Positions 1-11,267 of a DNA stretch of 64,000 nt are shown piece by piece (position 1 is the first letter of the stretch; each line of letters begins with the position of its first letter). The position numbers and the translations under genes are program-made. Under the pieces are notes generated by a model. It saw nothing but the letters and a program-made list of their open reading frames with translations, did not search any database and was not told where the DNA came from. The stretch comes from Antennarius striatus (taxonomy: Eukaryota; Chordata; Actinopteri; Lophiiformes; Antennariidae), in contig NC_090792.1 in the NCBI RefSeq assembly GCF_040054535.1, positions 1,035,001-1,099,000 on the forward strand. The letters are read 5' to 3'.

Positions 1-2654
1 TTACCTGGAGGTAGAAGCCAATGGAAATGAGGGAAAACTCAATCAGTCATTGGATAAAATTACACAGCACATCTGCCCTTTGGTGTTGAGCTGGAGGCCA
101 CATTATCATGACAAATCAAAGGTTACTGTGAGCCTTCTAAAGTGGAACATGAGATGGAACAGAAGCGCTGCAGGACGGCGGCTCACCTGTCTGTTAGCGG
201 CTCCGTGTGAAATGTCAGAGTGGGAGCAGCGAGCTGCACGACCAGCGTGTCTAACTGCAGTTAAATCTCTGTCTTGGATAGAAGTGTGTTTCTTGACTTG
301 AGCTCTGCGGTACAGGAGTGTTTCCTTTGATGGAACACAATGGAGCAATCTGGCATTGTGACGGACAAAGCTGCCGTCACCTCTTTGGGGTGAGATTGCT
401 CACGCCTGCTGGAGCAGCGTGGACATAATGGAGTAGAGGAGGACCTGGCTTCTCCTCCAGCTGGGGGAGTTTTCTATCTAAATAGTACATCGATGGAAAT
501 GTAAAATGAAACCCACTGTCCTTTGACTTACGTAATTATTTGTTGAAGAATTCTTTATGTTACTGTGAGATTTCTATCAAATGTGGAACATTAATTAATT
601 AACCCCCCCCAAAAAAGAATTTGAGTAGTTTTCTTGCATTTAAAGTTATTTCACACTGAATCAGTCGATCAATTATACCAACAGCTTCCACAAAATGATT
701 CATATATGTTGATCATGACAATAAATAAAATTAAAAAATTCAGCTAATTAAAATAGAAACTTCCATTAAAGGATTTTATAGTGGATTTTATATATCCAAA
801 ATAATATCTGCTACTGTAGATATTATTAATACTGTAACACAGAGGCGTTTTCAATGGATTTGCTGAAAGCAGAAAAACGTTTTTATTTGTTATTCTAAAA
901 ACTCTGTGTTATCATGACAACACTATTAAATAAATCTGTGTCTACAGATGTACAAAATGAACCCATATTGTAGTACTGTACTGTGTGAGCGTCTCCAGGG
1001 TGGGGCGCAGCTTCGTCTTTCTTTACTCTGATCAGCCTGTAAATATGTTTTGACATTTTCCAGAAGGAAAAATACACATGTAAATAAATACACTTGGAAT
1101 ATACTGTGCACATTGATTTTTTTTTTAAACCCATAATTATGAGCAGCAGAGGGGGAGAAACCCCAAAAGCATTTGCCTCTGATTCAGCAAACGACTGACA
1201 TTCTCTATTTCCCTCACTTTTTGAAAGCGACTTCAAACGTGTCGACAGACTGGCTGCATTTTTACCAGTTATGACGTCGTCCAGTAGCATCAGTACAATA
1301 CATAGTACAGCTACAGACGCTAGCGTGTGCTGCTGATGTCATCTAGTGTGGCCACAAGGTTGGCTGTGGGGCTAATCGTCTTGGAATCAGGCCAGCGACG
1401 TGTGGTGAGGTTCATGGCTGGGGGGGGGGCACCAAATTCATCATAATTAGATTTACAAAAACATGAACCTGCAGTTTAGCTTATTCACCGTTTAATTACC
1501 AACAGGTCATTTTTAAAGTCTCACAGCAGAATTATTTACACATACAAACTGTAAGAATTAGCATATTTGATTAAAACTAACATCATGTTGTTTCCTACAT
1601 GTTTATATGTTATGTTTACTGATAAAGGAAGTCCATGCGTCGCTCCTTCAGAATAAAAGCATTGAAAACGTTTTGAGTTCAGGTACGTAATCCTCCATTT
1701 TTATAATAAGGCAAGGCGAGAGGAAAACAAATTGATGGCTGCTCTTCACCATAGATTGTAGTTTACTGTCACTTCTTCTACGGCTGAATCCCTGGGATCA
1801 CCAGCGCCCCCTACCATGAGGCGGGAGAACTGCGTGCCTCACTTCGTGCCTTTTCCCAGCGGTTTCAGTACCGCTCAACTCCAGAAAGACGTTACACACA
1901 TGCAGTTGTTGACAAAAAAACTCTACATTATATACATTAGCTAAATAATGGGAATTTTAGTTCATAGAACAAACGTGTTAAAACATTTTAATAGTGACAT
2001 ATAGAGAGATAGCATTACGGTCTCACTGTTCAGCTACCAGCACAGCTAGTGGAGTCACTGATCGATCCATGGTGATCAATGACTCACCACAGGTCTCTGA
2101 TCAGTGGTAAATGTGAAAAGTCAGAGATTTTGTGTAAAAATAATCTAAAGTTGTTGATGTTAAATAGAAAATATCTTTATAATACACATCACTGGATGAA
2201 TATAACTAATTAATTTCTTCCATTTTTCATTTCTTTCTTTCATGAGGGCAGGTGAAGTCGTGCCCCCCCCCCCCCAGTCACTGAATCAGACTATTATAAG
2301 GTTAAACCTGTGGATTAGAATAGTCCTCATAGTGATTCGTGTAGGATATATTGATCTGTGATAGTGATGTCATGATGTTTGAATGAACACACTGCACAAG
2401 AGCACTTTGAATGTCTGAACTAAACGTGTTCTCCTTAGCCATGCACATGCATGCACACACACACACACACACACTCACACACACACTGTCTGGTTGATTG
2501 GTTTCCTGTAGAAACCAATGGCTGCTCACCCACTCAACATTTCTGTTCATCTTTCTCTGTGTTGTTTTCCATTCCTGAGTTTCCTTGTTGCTTCTGTTCA
2601 CCTGTTTATTTTTGTCCATTCGTAAAAAGAAGCCATTATTTCTCCCCCCCCCAG
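1..2654 (+). other. sobp: intron of sobp (upstream part), no exon seen
   Basis: This AT-rich stretch lies upstream of the first visible sobp exon. I searched it for the preceding exon of the family (the first FCS-type zinc finger) and did not find it, so that exon is probably left of the window. The short open frames here have no splice context or family resemblance. It contains a (CA)n run at about 2453-2486, homopolymer C runs near 2264 and 2645, and nothing else I recognise. Confidence 0.6.
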
Positions 2655-2750
2655 GCGAGAGACGACGATGGCCTCGGTGGGAAATTACCCCAGCACAGCT
2701 TTACTCAAGACACGCCCAGGCTTGTCTTCAAGACAAACAGCGATGTGCTT
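2655..2750 (+). CDS. sobp: sobp penultimate coding exon
   Basis: A 96-bp exon (32 codons, phase 0 at both ends) sits between a pyrimidine-rich acceptor ending CCAG at 2651-2654 and a GTAAGG donor at 2751. It encodes ARDDDG at its start and TPRLVFKTNSDVL at its end. From memory this aligns with the human SOBP segment between the two FCS-type zinc fingers (ARDEDG ... TPRLAFKNNCELL). The frame runs directly into the next exon at 7166, giving VL-VCDWC as in SOBP. The exon carries no zinc-binding cysteines itself; it is the linker just before the second finger. Seen: splice sites, frame and length. Inferred: family membership through similarity and continuity. Confidence 0.92.
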
Positions 2751-4126
2751 GTAAGGACCATAACCATTTAACACCAGATAGAGTTTAACTGTCATTAATG
2801 TGTTTTGATGTTGTCTTTTTGTTAACAGTGTATAATTTCCTCCTGACATGTCAATGGACTGTTTCATATTTGGGCATCAACATAAAAGTCAGCTCCAGAT
2901 TAACAGACAGTCCACAGGCGGTACTTATGGTTTGACATGAAATTTGCATATATTTTAATTTGAGTTTTTCATAACTGTTTTCATACATAATCAATTGCTT
3001 TGTCCATTTTCTTTACATGTTCTATTCAGTACCTTCTGTTGTTGTTTTTGTTTTTTAGGAATTAATGGCTCGTCTGGAAATTAAACGAACATATACTGTA
3101 ATACCAACAGATAACTGGTCAAACTAAACTGGTTAGTTTACCTGGAATGAATGGAATGCTTGTATTTATTGAACTCAGACCCAACATTTCCATTTGATCC
3201 AATCAGACATAAATCTAAATCTAGCTGACGAAGATGTTCACACCATCCTGCCTCTCCATTACTTCAGCCACACATGGGTGTTGGTTCCACGTTTGTCGTC
3301 CTGTTTACAGAAACCACCTGAACTAAAATCACCGGACACAGATCAACATCTAACTTAGTGGATTCATTCCTGGCACCCACAAAATTAAAGTTTTTACCTT
3401 ACTGTAATCTCTTTGTTATAACCTCCTTGATTTGGGATTAGAAAAATAGAATCTTTCAAATCAGTTTATCAAGTATAAGATCAAACTAGATTGAATAGTT
3501 GATGACAAATTGTGAGTTATTGTCATTTGTTTAACCAGCAAATTACTTTCTGTAGATGAAATTGCAGTCCTCTCTGACCCACAGTAAACAGGCAGTTCAA
3601 CAGGCAGTAGAACAGACAGTACAGCACAAAGTACAGACTATATAACTAAATATAAACTAAATGTTATTTAGGCCATGACAATTAATTGTAATCTAATCTA
3701 ATAATGTAATCTCATCTAATTCTATCTAAATGAAGACCTACACTAAAGAAGTAGTCAGAAAGGCTTCAAGCAGTACCTGCTCCAAACAAACCAAAAAGAA
3801 AATCTGAAACACCTTTTATGGATTAAATAAACATTTAATGTTTGTTGGTGAGTTTTATCTTTAGAGATAAATCGGCCAGCTGTGTTCCTGTTTCCAGTCT
3901 TTGTGCTACAATAAGTTTGATCATCCCGTCTGATTCTCAGCAAGACAACAATGATATTTCTCCGAGGTATCACCTTGTTGTTGTTTCCTTTAAACACACG
4001 GGACGAATCAACAACCACACGCCAGCAGAGACGTTCAGTCTGCTGCAGCGGCATTCACACACCATCCAGCAGGGCTGTCATCATTCTTACACCTGCAGCT
4101 ATTTTACTCACTGTGTGTGTGTGTGT

Positions 4127-4176
<50 letters not shown>

Positions 4177-7165
4177 ATGCGTGCGTGTGTGTGTGTGTGA
4201 GAGAGAGAGATGAAATATAGTGTAATTGAGCTTCACCTGGCCAAGTGAGAATGGCCTTTGTGTGTCACATTTGTAGTGAGTGATGGTGATGGCTGTGTGT
4301 GATGGGACAGGCCTCACAGGAAGTGTGTGTCTGGTCTTCTTTAGCCGTTATGTAAAGGTTAATCTCATCACGCTGCACTTTAAAGAGGGGACACAGTCAG
4401 TACCAGGAAAACATACCATATGAAGCAGGTATGTTTCCATTTTACTAAGCCAGTTAATTATAAGCTTCATGATAGATATTTCAATAAATGAGATCACTGT
4501 AAACTGATATTTTGGCTAATCATAGCGTATCAACATTTTGCAGATTGTCTGTTGAATGCTGCCAAAGTTTAATTTTCTTATGTAATTGTGTTTTCTTTTT
4601 CCAGTGGACCAGGTGCATTATGATGGCAGACTAATGATACACGATCTAGTTTTTGGAACGCGTCCACAGCACAACAAGCCCAGTCTTTCTGCTGGATTTG
4701 AATTGTCTAGGGAATATTCTATATTCTGCTGCAGATTATTTGGACACGACTTGACCAAAAAGAAAAATCTGTTGACCTTCTCTCTTTGAGTACCTGGTCC
4801 ATTTACATTGGGTTAAGCTTTAAGTTTTGCCCTTTGTGATTTTACCAGCAATCTACAGATTGATTTGAAAAGCCTCTCGTGAAAACCTGAAACCTCTGCA
4901 ACATCTTGAACTCTCCAGCTGCTTGAATCTCTTCTTAAATCTTTTCAATATCAGATTCTCTTCCATCTCCTGACTATTGAAATGTTTTCTTCTTCATCTC
5001 TTGAAGCTTTAACGTCATTCTTGGCAACCTGTTGCTGTATATCCTACTGCTATCTCTTTAGTCCAGCTATTTAACACTCTTTATCCCATCCCCAAAGAGC
5101 CCCTTAAGAGGAACCTCACCTAGCTTAATGTAAACTAATCATATACTAGAGTAGATGTTGTTCACTCTTGAGATTCACCTATGTCAGTGGTCTGGTCAGG
5201 GGGTCAGAGGTTGACTGGAGGCTGAAAATGATGATTTTTGAGTTGGTTTTATTCGTTCGGAATCAAAATAATTGTTGTAATGCAGATGGTTAAGCTGGAA
5301 AACGGTACTTGCTTGTTGGCCTCGGTGGAAATAAATGACCATAATTACATTGAACTGCAAACATCTGTGTACAGAGTGGGGAGAGAGAAAAGGCACAACT
5401 CCATTAGCGTAATGTGCAGTGAAATTTCACTCACTGTGCAGAAAGGCGTTAAGTGCTCTCCATCTGTTTTTCTGAGTCAAGGAAAATTTCAGCACATTTA
5501 TTATTTACAGTATCCTGGACCGAACATTATCCAGCTCAACTTGTGAGAGAACCTTTTTGACTTTTACAGTTCACAGCTCATTGAATTAAGACTGAATGAA
5601 CAGTGAATTCATTAGAACGGCGAACCCTTTGCAAACCATCATGGATTAAAATGTTCTCTCTATGCGGACGACATGATGTTTTACACGCGCAGTAGTTACA
5701 AGACAGCCCGATATGCATTCTTTTTAAATCAAGATCATTTTTACACTGCACCTCCCAAACAGCCCATATTAGTCCAGGTTTAGCTGCTGCCAGACAGGAT
5801 TCTGCCAAATAGGCTAATGTTGCTTTGCAGCGCGCTAAAGGAGTTTATCTACTTTCTGGTTTACATCCCTCAACTTATTAACATTCAGCTAAGGGGCTAA
5901 AGGGTCTGTGTGATGGATGGATGTCGTTGAGGGGTCTGACAACTGATTAATGCCTTAATTATCTTCGGCGAGGACCTGCCACTCCTCCCAGAGCTGACAG
6001 AGTGAGCTGTGTGTGGTCTAACGAGTGGCGCCGTGTTCAGGGCTCGCCCACCGCTATCTACTCTACTAGGGTCACATTCATTTTCTTTCCAAAGAAAAAT
6101 TTTTACTTTTTGTGCTGAAAAGGTGTAAAGTAGTCATGAAACAGTGCAGCAGGGAGTTTTGGGATCTTTGCCAATCCAATAAGGAAGAAAGACAACGTCT
6201 CAGTGAGGATTGTGGTCCACGCTCTGCATGCAGATTCCTCCTCGTCACTGAATGTGTGACAAATTAAACAGTGGATCTGAATTTTGTATCATCATTCCAA
6301 TCACAGCAATAATACATAAAAACATAATAATCTATAGAACATAGTATTTAATTTAGATTTAAAAATGTGTGACTCCATTTTTAATGTTTTTTTTTAATTA
6401 CCAAGAAGAGAATGAAGGTGAAAATGATCGCATTCAGAAAATCCTACTTACATCACATACAAATTCTGTTATTTAGTGAGTGTAAAGGACAGAATTAGAA
6501 AGTTCTGCACTAGACTGCTGGAACAATTCCCCTGGTTTAAATCTGTTACAGATTTAAAGTAAAGCGTTACCAGTCGTGATCTGAAATGCAAAATACTGCA
6601 AAGCTGAACCTTTACATGTAATTCAACCTTTAGAATAAAAATAAATGTGAAATTGCAGACGACCTTATAGTGGTAGAGTATATTCAAACTGACTTAATTG
6701 TAGTGTCTGTAGCTTAGTTTGCCCACACTTTAATACTGAGTGTTAAGGGAATGTTTTTTCTTGGTGCTTCAGGCATCGTCTCTTCAGGATCTGTGTTTAT
6801 GAGACTGCAAGGATCTTTATTGCTAACAGAAGGTGAAAATGGGCATTTCTTGTTAGGATAGAATTTAAAGACAGCCGCTTTAATTCTACTTAGCAGCTCA
6901 ACGCCATCAGGCACACATTTAGACGCATGCACAAACGCATACCTGCGTTCATAAATCAAATACATACAAATTTTAAAGTTAAACGTCCGCTTTTGACTGA
7001 TCTCATCTTTTTCAAATGTGTTTACCTCCAGATGGTTTTGAGGCTGAGCTTCATCATACTAGGGTACTTCAGAGAACATTATGCAGCATTTAATCAAAAA
7101 CAAATTAGAAGTGTATGCTGACAGGTGCTGATGCACTGTGCACACTGTCTGTGTTTTTGTTGCAG
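2751..7165 (+). other. sobp: last intron of sobp
   Basis: A 4.4-kb intron running from the GTAAGG donor at 2751 to a TTGCAG acceptor at 7160-7165. It is mostly AT-rich unique-looking sequence with a long (GT)n tract at 4112-4199. A stretch around 5,860-6,060 is less AT-rich and contains TTAATTA-like homeodomain cores, so it could be a conserved regulatory element, but nothing in this single sequence proves it. No exon-like open frame with good splice sites was found. Confidence 0.7.
4112..4199. repeat. (GT)n microsatellite
   Basis: Nearly pure GT dinucleotide tract with single-base interruptions, followed by a short GA run. It lies inside the last sobp intron. The long ORFs crossing it (poly-Cys-Val or poly-His-Thr) are artefacts of the repeat. 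Confidence 0.97.
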
Positions 7166-9223
7166 GTGTGTGACTGGTGCAAACACATTCGCCACACTAA
7201 GGAGTACCTGGACTTTGGAGCTGGAGAACGGAGGCTGCAGTTCTGCAGTGCCAAATGTCTGAACCAATATAAGATGGACATTTTCTATAAGGAAACCCAG
7301 GCTGCACTGCCTGGAGCACTGTGCAACCCCGGACATGGGCCTAGCGGGGAGAGTAAGCTAGACTGTGGTGGAGGGGTGCAGTTACTCACTCCTGAATCTT
7401 GGGGGACGCCATTAACGGACCTCCGGCGTAAAGCTCCCTCACCTGGGGGGCCATCCACCACCTCTGCTTTGGCTCCCTCCACCTCGTCTGCCACCTCACC
7501 CTCAGACATCGTGGCTGTCTGCTCACCATCCTCCTCATCTTCAGCCAAGATCCCCACACCCAGACCCCATGAGAGTCCCTCACTTCCCCCTCCACCTGTT
7601 CCCACTTTGCACCCGCCTGTTGGAGTCCCCTCTGGTAGCCCTCCAATGGTAATGACACACCGGGGACCCATGCCTCTGCCTCTGTTCATGGAGCATCAAA
7701 TGATGCAACAGATGCGTCCACCATTTCTGCGTCCCTCTGCCCACTCTGCAGGACCCAATAGCCCCCTGTCAAACCCTATTATCCCTGGTATTGGTCCACC
7801 ACCTCCTCCAAGGACCCTCGGTCCAACATCAAGTCCCATGCACAGGCCCCTCCTCTCTCCACATATGCACCCTTCATCCAATCCTAATGCTGGCATGATG
7901 CCCCCCCACCCAGGTCTCCCCTTACCGGGCCTACCCCCTTTTCCTCCAATCAACATGATGCCCAATGGACGCATTCCTCTACCACCAGTGATGAACTTTG
8001 GCATGCCATCCTTGGCCCCATTGGTACCCCCACCAACTCTTTTGGTCCCTTACCCTGTTATTGTACCCCTGCCAGTCCCAATCCCTATCCCAATCCCTAT
8101 TCCCATCAGCCCCAAATCTTCTAGGGACCAATCTGAGAGAGGTGGATCTGTTCGGAACGCACCAGAGTCATCTGAAGCATCAGCCTCTGGGCCACGTTCT
8201 CCAGGTTTGTCTGGACGGGATAGAGGTGAGCAGAAAGTAGAGCGTGTTGATAGAGACTGTCCCTCCCCTCTACGCTCAGAGACAAGCAGAGTGGAATTGG
8301 TGGACTTGACAGTGAAAGCAGAGGCCAATTTGAGCAACATGTGTCTGACTAGTGACCCTAGACTGATGGATGGAGTCATTGATCTAACTGTGGGCCAGAG
8401 GTCATTCCAACAGCAGGTAATACAGAAGATGCAACCTGGGGTCAAGATCAAAGTAGAGGCAGAGGCTGAAGCAAGGTCTCCACCAGCTGCTGGGCTTGGA
8501 AGAGAAGGGATGGGTTGTCATGATAGGGGAGGAGGGGTCCTCTCACAGTGTCTCCTCAGTGCTACAGAGGTGGAGGGGTCCACAGTCCCATACATATCTG
8601 AATTGTCAGGCCCACCCTCCAGCAACAGCAGCCCTTCATCCAATGCTGATCCTCCAGTGAACAAGCCACACCCCTGTATCTCCAAAATTACCACTCCACC
8701 CTTATCCAACATCACACGGACCCACCACCAAACCTTCCCCCAGCTCCAAAGTAGTCCTGCTGCCCCATGTAATGTCATAGTCAATGGTACGGGTTGGCAT
8801 TCACTCCCTGCTCCTGCCTTTGAGCCTTGCCCTGACAGAAACGGAGACCATGTCACAGGAGAAGGAAAGGCTGAGGATAAGCCAGCCAATAGGGAGCTAG
8901 AGCATGAAGCACTGAAAGAGAACAATTGCTCAGTGGGGGACTGGGAAGTGGGGAAACGTGGCCCACTGCCAGATGAGATGGGAGATGCACTGGAGGGTAA
9001 GCCAGACCCTGACTCAAACTTCGAGGAAGGTGAGCATGCCTTTTCCTTGCCACTGCTGTCCACCGGAGGCTGTGTGGTTATCCAGCCTGTGCCAAAGCCT
9101 GGTGTTGACAAGACGGCCATACTATCCTGCTCCATCAGCGCCCCTTTGTCTGCAGCTGGGAGCCCTGAGCTGGAGCCGCCGCTGAAGAGGAGGTGTCTGC
9201 GAATTCGCAATCAAAACAAATGA
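7166..9223 (+). CDS. sobp: sobp last exon: sine oculis-binding protein homologue
   Basis: SOBP is a nuclear protein that binds SIX-family homeodomain factors; loss in mouse (Jackson circler) affects the inner ear. This exon starts after TTGCAG and stays open for 685 codons to the TGA at 9221-9223. It begins with an FCS-type zinc finger (VCDWCKHIRHTKEYL ... RLQFCSAKCLNQYKMD; two Cys pairs). A long proline-rich region follows, with the PTLLVPYPVIVPLPVPIPIP tract characteristic of SOBP. Two SUMO-interaction motifs, VELVDLTV (8291-8314) and VIDLTV (8375-8392), come next, then CNVIVNGT and KENNCS blocks. It ends in EPPLKRRCLRIRNQNK, a basic tail identical to my recollection of human SOBP and a likely nuclear localisation signal. 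No frameshift or premature stop is present. The translated ATG at 7115 lies in the intron and is not a start. Teleosts can carry two sobp paralogues; I cannot tell which this is. Confidence 0.97.
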   Translation: MCDWCKHIRHTKEYLDFGAGERRLQFCSAKCLNQYKMDIFYKETQAALPGALCNPGHGPSGESKLDCGGGVQLLTPESWGTPLTDLRRKAPSPGGPSTTSALAPSTSSATSPSDIVAVCSPSSSSSAKIPTPRPHESPSLPPPPVPTLHPPVGVPSGSPPMVMTHRGPMPLPLFMEHQMMQQMRPPFLRPSAHSAGPNSPLSNPIIPGIGPPPPPRTLGPTSSPMHRPLLSPHMHPSSNPNAGMMPPHPGLPLPGLPPFPPINMMPNGRIPLPPVMNFGMPSLAPLVPPPTLLVPYPVIVPLPVPIPIPIPIPISPKSSRDQSERGGSVRNAPESSEASASGPRSPGLSGRDRGEQKVERVDRDCPSPLRSETSRVELVDLTVKAEANLSNMCLTSDPRLMDGVIDLTVGQRSFQQQVIQKMQPGVKIKVEAEAEARSPPAAGLGREGMGCHDRGGGVLSQCLLSATEVEGSTVPYISELSGPPSSNSSPSSNADPPVNKPHPCISKITTPPLSNITRTHHQTFPQLQSSPAAPCNVIVNGTGWHSLPAPAFEPCPDRNGDHVTGEGKAEDKPANRELEHEALKENNCSVGDWEVGKRGPLPDEMGDALEGKPDPDSNFEEGEHAFSLPLLSTGGCVVIQPVPKPGVDKTAILSCSISAPLSAAGSPELEPPLKRRCLRIRNQNK

Positions 9224-9369
9224 GGTGGGCATTGACATTTTTTATGTGTCAGTCTCCAGGCATCACTTATAAATTGTCTGAAATATCTACTTATTATATA
9301 CTCATTATTATGATTTTAACATTTTTTGAAACTCTTACAAAAGGCTTATGTAGCATGATAATTTTGAAA
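9224..9369 (+). other. sobp: sobp 3' UTR, proximal part
   Basis: Sequence immediately after the sobp stop codon. It is AT-rich and must begin the 3' UTR, but I see no clear AATAAA signal before the palindromic array at about 9370, so the transcript end is undetermined. Confidence 0.5.
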
Positions 9370-9850
9370 TTGAAGTGAGTCTAGATAGTATAGACTCACA
9401 TACTAGTCTATTCTAGTATATAGACTAGTCTATACTAGTACAGACCAGTTTATGTACTAGTATAGACTAGTATATAGACTAGTATACTAGTATAGACTCA
9501 AATACTAGCATAGACTAGTATATGAGTCTATGCTAGCATATATACTAGTCTATACAAGTATATGACTAGTTTATACTATACAAGTATATGACTAGTATAG
9601 ACTGTACAAGTAGTATATGACTAGTATAGACTATACTAGTATATACGTAGACTAGTCTATACTAGCATAGACTAGTCTACCTACTAGTATAGACTAGAAG
9701 GTAGACTAGTCTATACTAGTATAAAGACTAGTCTATACTGTTATAGACCAGTATAGACACCATGACTGTTGAGGGATTCTTGTATAAGCACAACGTTGGA
9801 CCTGCTACACTGGCTTTACTGACTAGTCTATACTAGTATTTATAGTCTAT
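9370..9850. repeat. ACTAG/TATAGAC palindromic repeat array
   Basis: About 480 bases built almost wholly from TATAGAC, ACTAGT and GTCTATA in both orientations. Many perfect dyads occur (for example TAGACTAGTCTA) at irregular spacing, so the array is self-complementary on both local and long scales. It starts about 150 bases after the sobp stop codon. A stretch of ordinary sequence at 9761-9819 interrupts it; that stretch is repeated at 10893-10951. No family name recognised. Confidence 0.85.
9761..9819 (+). repeat. 59-bp segment duplicated at 10893-10951
   Basis: The segment containing CTTGTATAAGCACAA and GGACCTGCTACACTGGCTTTA recurs 1.1 kb downstream with only a few mismatches and in the same orientation. 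The first copy lies inside the palindromic ACTAG array; the second is flanked by unrelated sequence. This is either a local duplication or two copies of a dispersed repeat. Confidence 0.85.
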
Positions 9851-9949
9851 ACAAGTATTTTTGTAAAAGTATTTGTACAAAAATACAAGTTTTTTGTGTG
9901 CAGTAACACAAGTTGTTTTGTGACATGTTTAAATGTCTCTTCGGAGCAA

Positions 9950-10350
9950 GAAGGTTCTGGATTTAAATCCTGACCAAGGACCATCTTGCATGTTCTCCCT
10001 CTATCAGTCACTGGTTCCTTCCACAGTGAACCGACAACTCTAAATCACTCTAAGATGTGAATGTGAATGTGACCATGTGACGAATTCATGACATGTCAGG
10101 GGTAAACCCTACCTATTGCCCAATGTCTACTCGGATAGTCTTTGGAAGGACAAGCGGTTACAGACGATGAATGGATGAATGGATGGATGGATAGATGGCT
10201 GTGTGGATGGATGGATGGATGGATGGATGGATGGATGGGTGGGTGGATGGATGGATGGATGGATGGATGGATGGGTGGGTGGATGGATGGATGGATGGAT
10301 GGATGGATGGATGGATGGGTGGGTGGATGGATGGATGGATGGATGATGGA
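9950..10350 (+). repeat. dispersed teleost repeat ending in (GGAT)n minisatellite
   Basis: From about 9950 the sequence resembles the very common fish repeat containing GCATGTTCTCCC and ending in an AAGCGGTTA-GATGAATGGATGG tail. The tail is expanded here to about 180 bases of GGAT units with regular GGGT interruptions (10165-10346). The WMDGWMDG and HPSIHPSI open frames on the two strands are translations of this array and are not genes. Confidence 0.8.
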
Positions 10351-10439
10351 TGCCAACACATTATCTTAAAATCTACACTTCTCATTCCTGGTGAGCCGTC
10401 ATATTACTGATTTTTCCAGAGAGATTACTTGTTGCTTTA

Positions 10440-10830
10440 CTGTGACTTGCAGATTGCCTCCATGAGATTCAGAATGGAAATGGGAAGTCTTTCATGACAG
10501 AGGATTAATTCAGTGCATTAATACAGATTTAATGATGCACTCCTTGAGTTGTTAATTAAATGAAATTGTATTGAAGAGCAATTGAAGACCAATTCAAGTT
10601 GTGTTAGCATGAGTTGAGTGCTCTGAATTAGAGTAATTAATAATGACAAAAGATGGAAATCGGGCCCCATGCTCCGTTAGCCCAGCAGAAAGCAGCTGAA
10701 ATTAATCATGAAGAAAGCTGAATATTTTTTTCTCTATCTCACCTTTTCCAAGGGCTTCCTTTGAAAAATCTACTGCAAAGTACTGATTATTTCGTTTCAT
10801 TCTTTATTTACACATAATGTTTGCATATAG
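10440..10830. other. possible conserved non-coding element
   Basis: A non-repetitive AT-rich block with a high density of homeodomain-type cores (ATTAAT, TTAATTAA, TAATTAAT, AATTAATCATG) and no low-complexity sequence. It lies 1.2-1.6 kb downstream of sobp, a developmentally expressed gene. It reads like fish-tetrapod conserved enhancers, but only an alignment could show conservation. Low confidence. Confidence 0.25.
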
Positions 10831-11000
10831 ACCTTGAAGTAAGAAGCAGTGCTAAAAATTAATATTTTCTCACATTTTATCCTTTCTATCACCATAACTG
10901 TTGTGTGGTTCTTGTATAAGCACAATGTTGGACCTGCTACACTGGCTTTACAAAAAAGTCTTTGGGTTCAAACTAATTCTGCTGTCATTGTGTTCCTCAG

Positions 11001-11267
11001 ATGGATGTTCTGAGGACTACAGTGCAATCATCAACACCTTCAAATTCCACTCTTCCCAGCTACACCGCCACACGTTTCCCTACCCTCACTCATCGTCTGT
11101 TCTACCAGCACCACAAATCGCCTTTGACGACTGACGAGAGTCCATTTAAACGTGTTGATGTGTATCATAGTAGAGCAGACTGGTTTTCTTCTGCTCTGTT
11201 GGCAGACATTCTAATGGACTGGACTTTCAAAGACCTGGTGTTTCCAGCAGGATCGTTTGACCTTTGA
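11001..11267 (+). other. orphan 88-codon open frame of unknown status
   Basis: An ATG preceded directly by an acceptor-like TGTTCCTCAG opens an 88-codon frame ending at a TGA. Composition is not repetitive (MDVLRTTVQSS at the start, DLVFPAGSFDL at the end). I recognise no domain, and there is no donor, partner exon or obvious promoter. It could be a decayed coding piece, part of an extended sobp 3' UTR, or chance. Confidence 0.2.

Noticed and set aside
8518-9210. 230-codon ORF on the minus strand opposite sobp, plus other antisense frames there
   Set aside because: Antisense shadow of the strongly GC-biased coding exon; no splice sites or family similarity, while the plus strand is clearly SOBP.
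10096-10410. HPSIHPSI and WMDGWMDG proteins
   Set aside because: Direct translations of the GGAT minisatellite, open in several frames at once.
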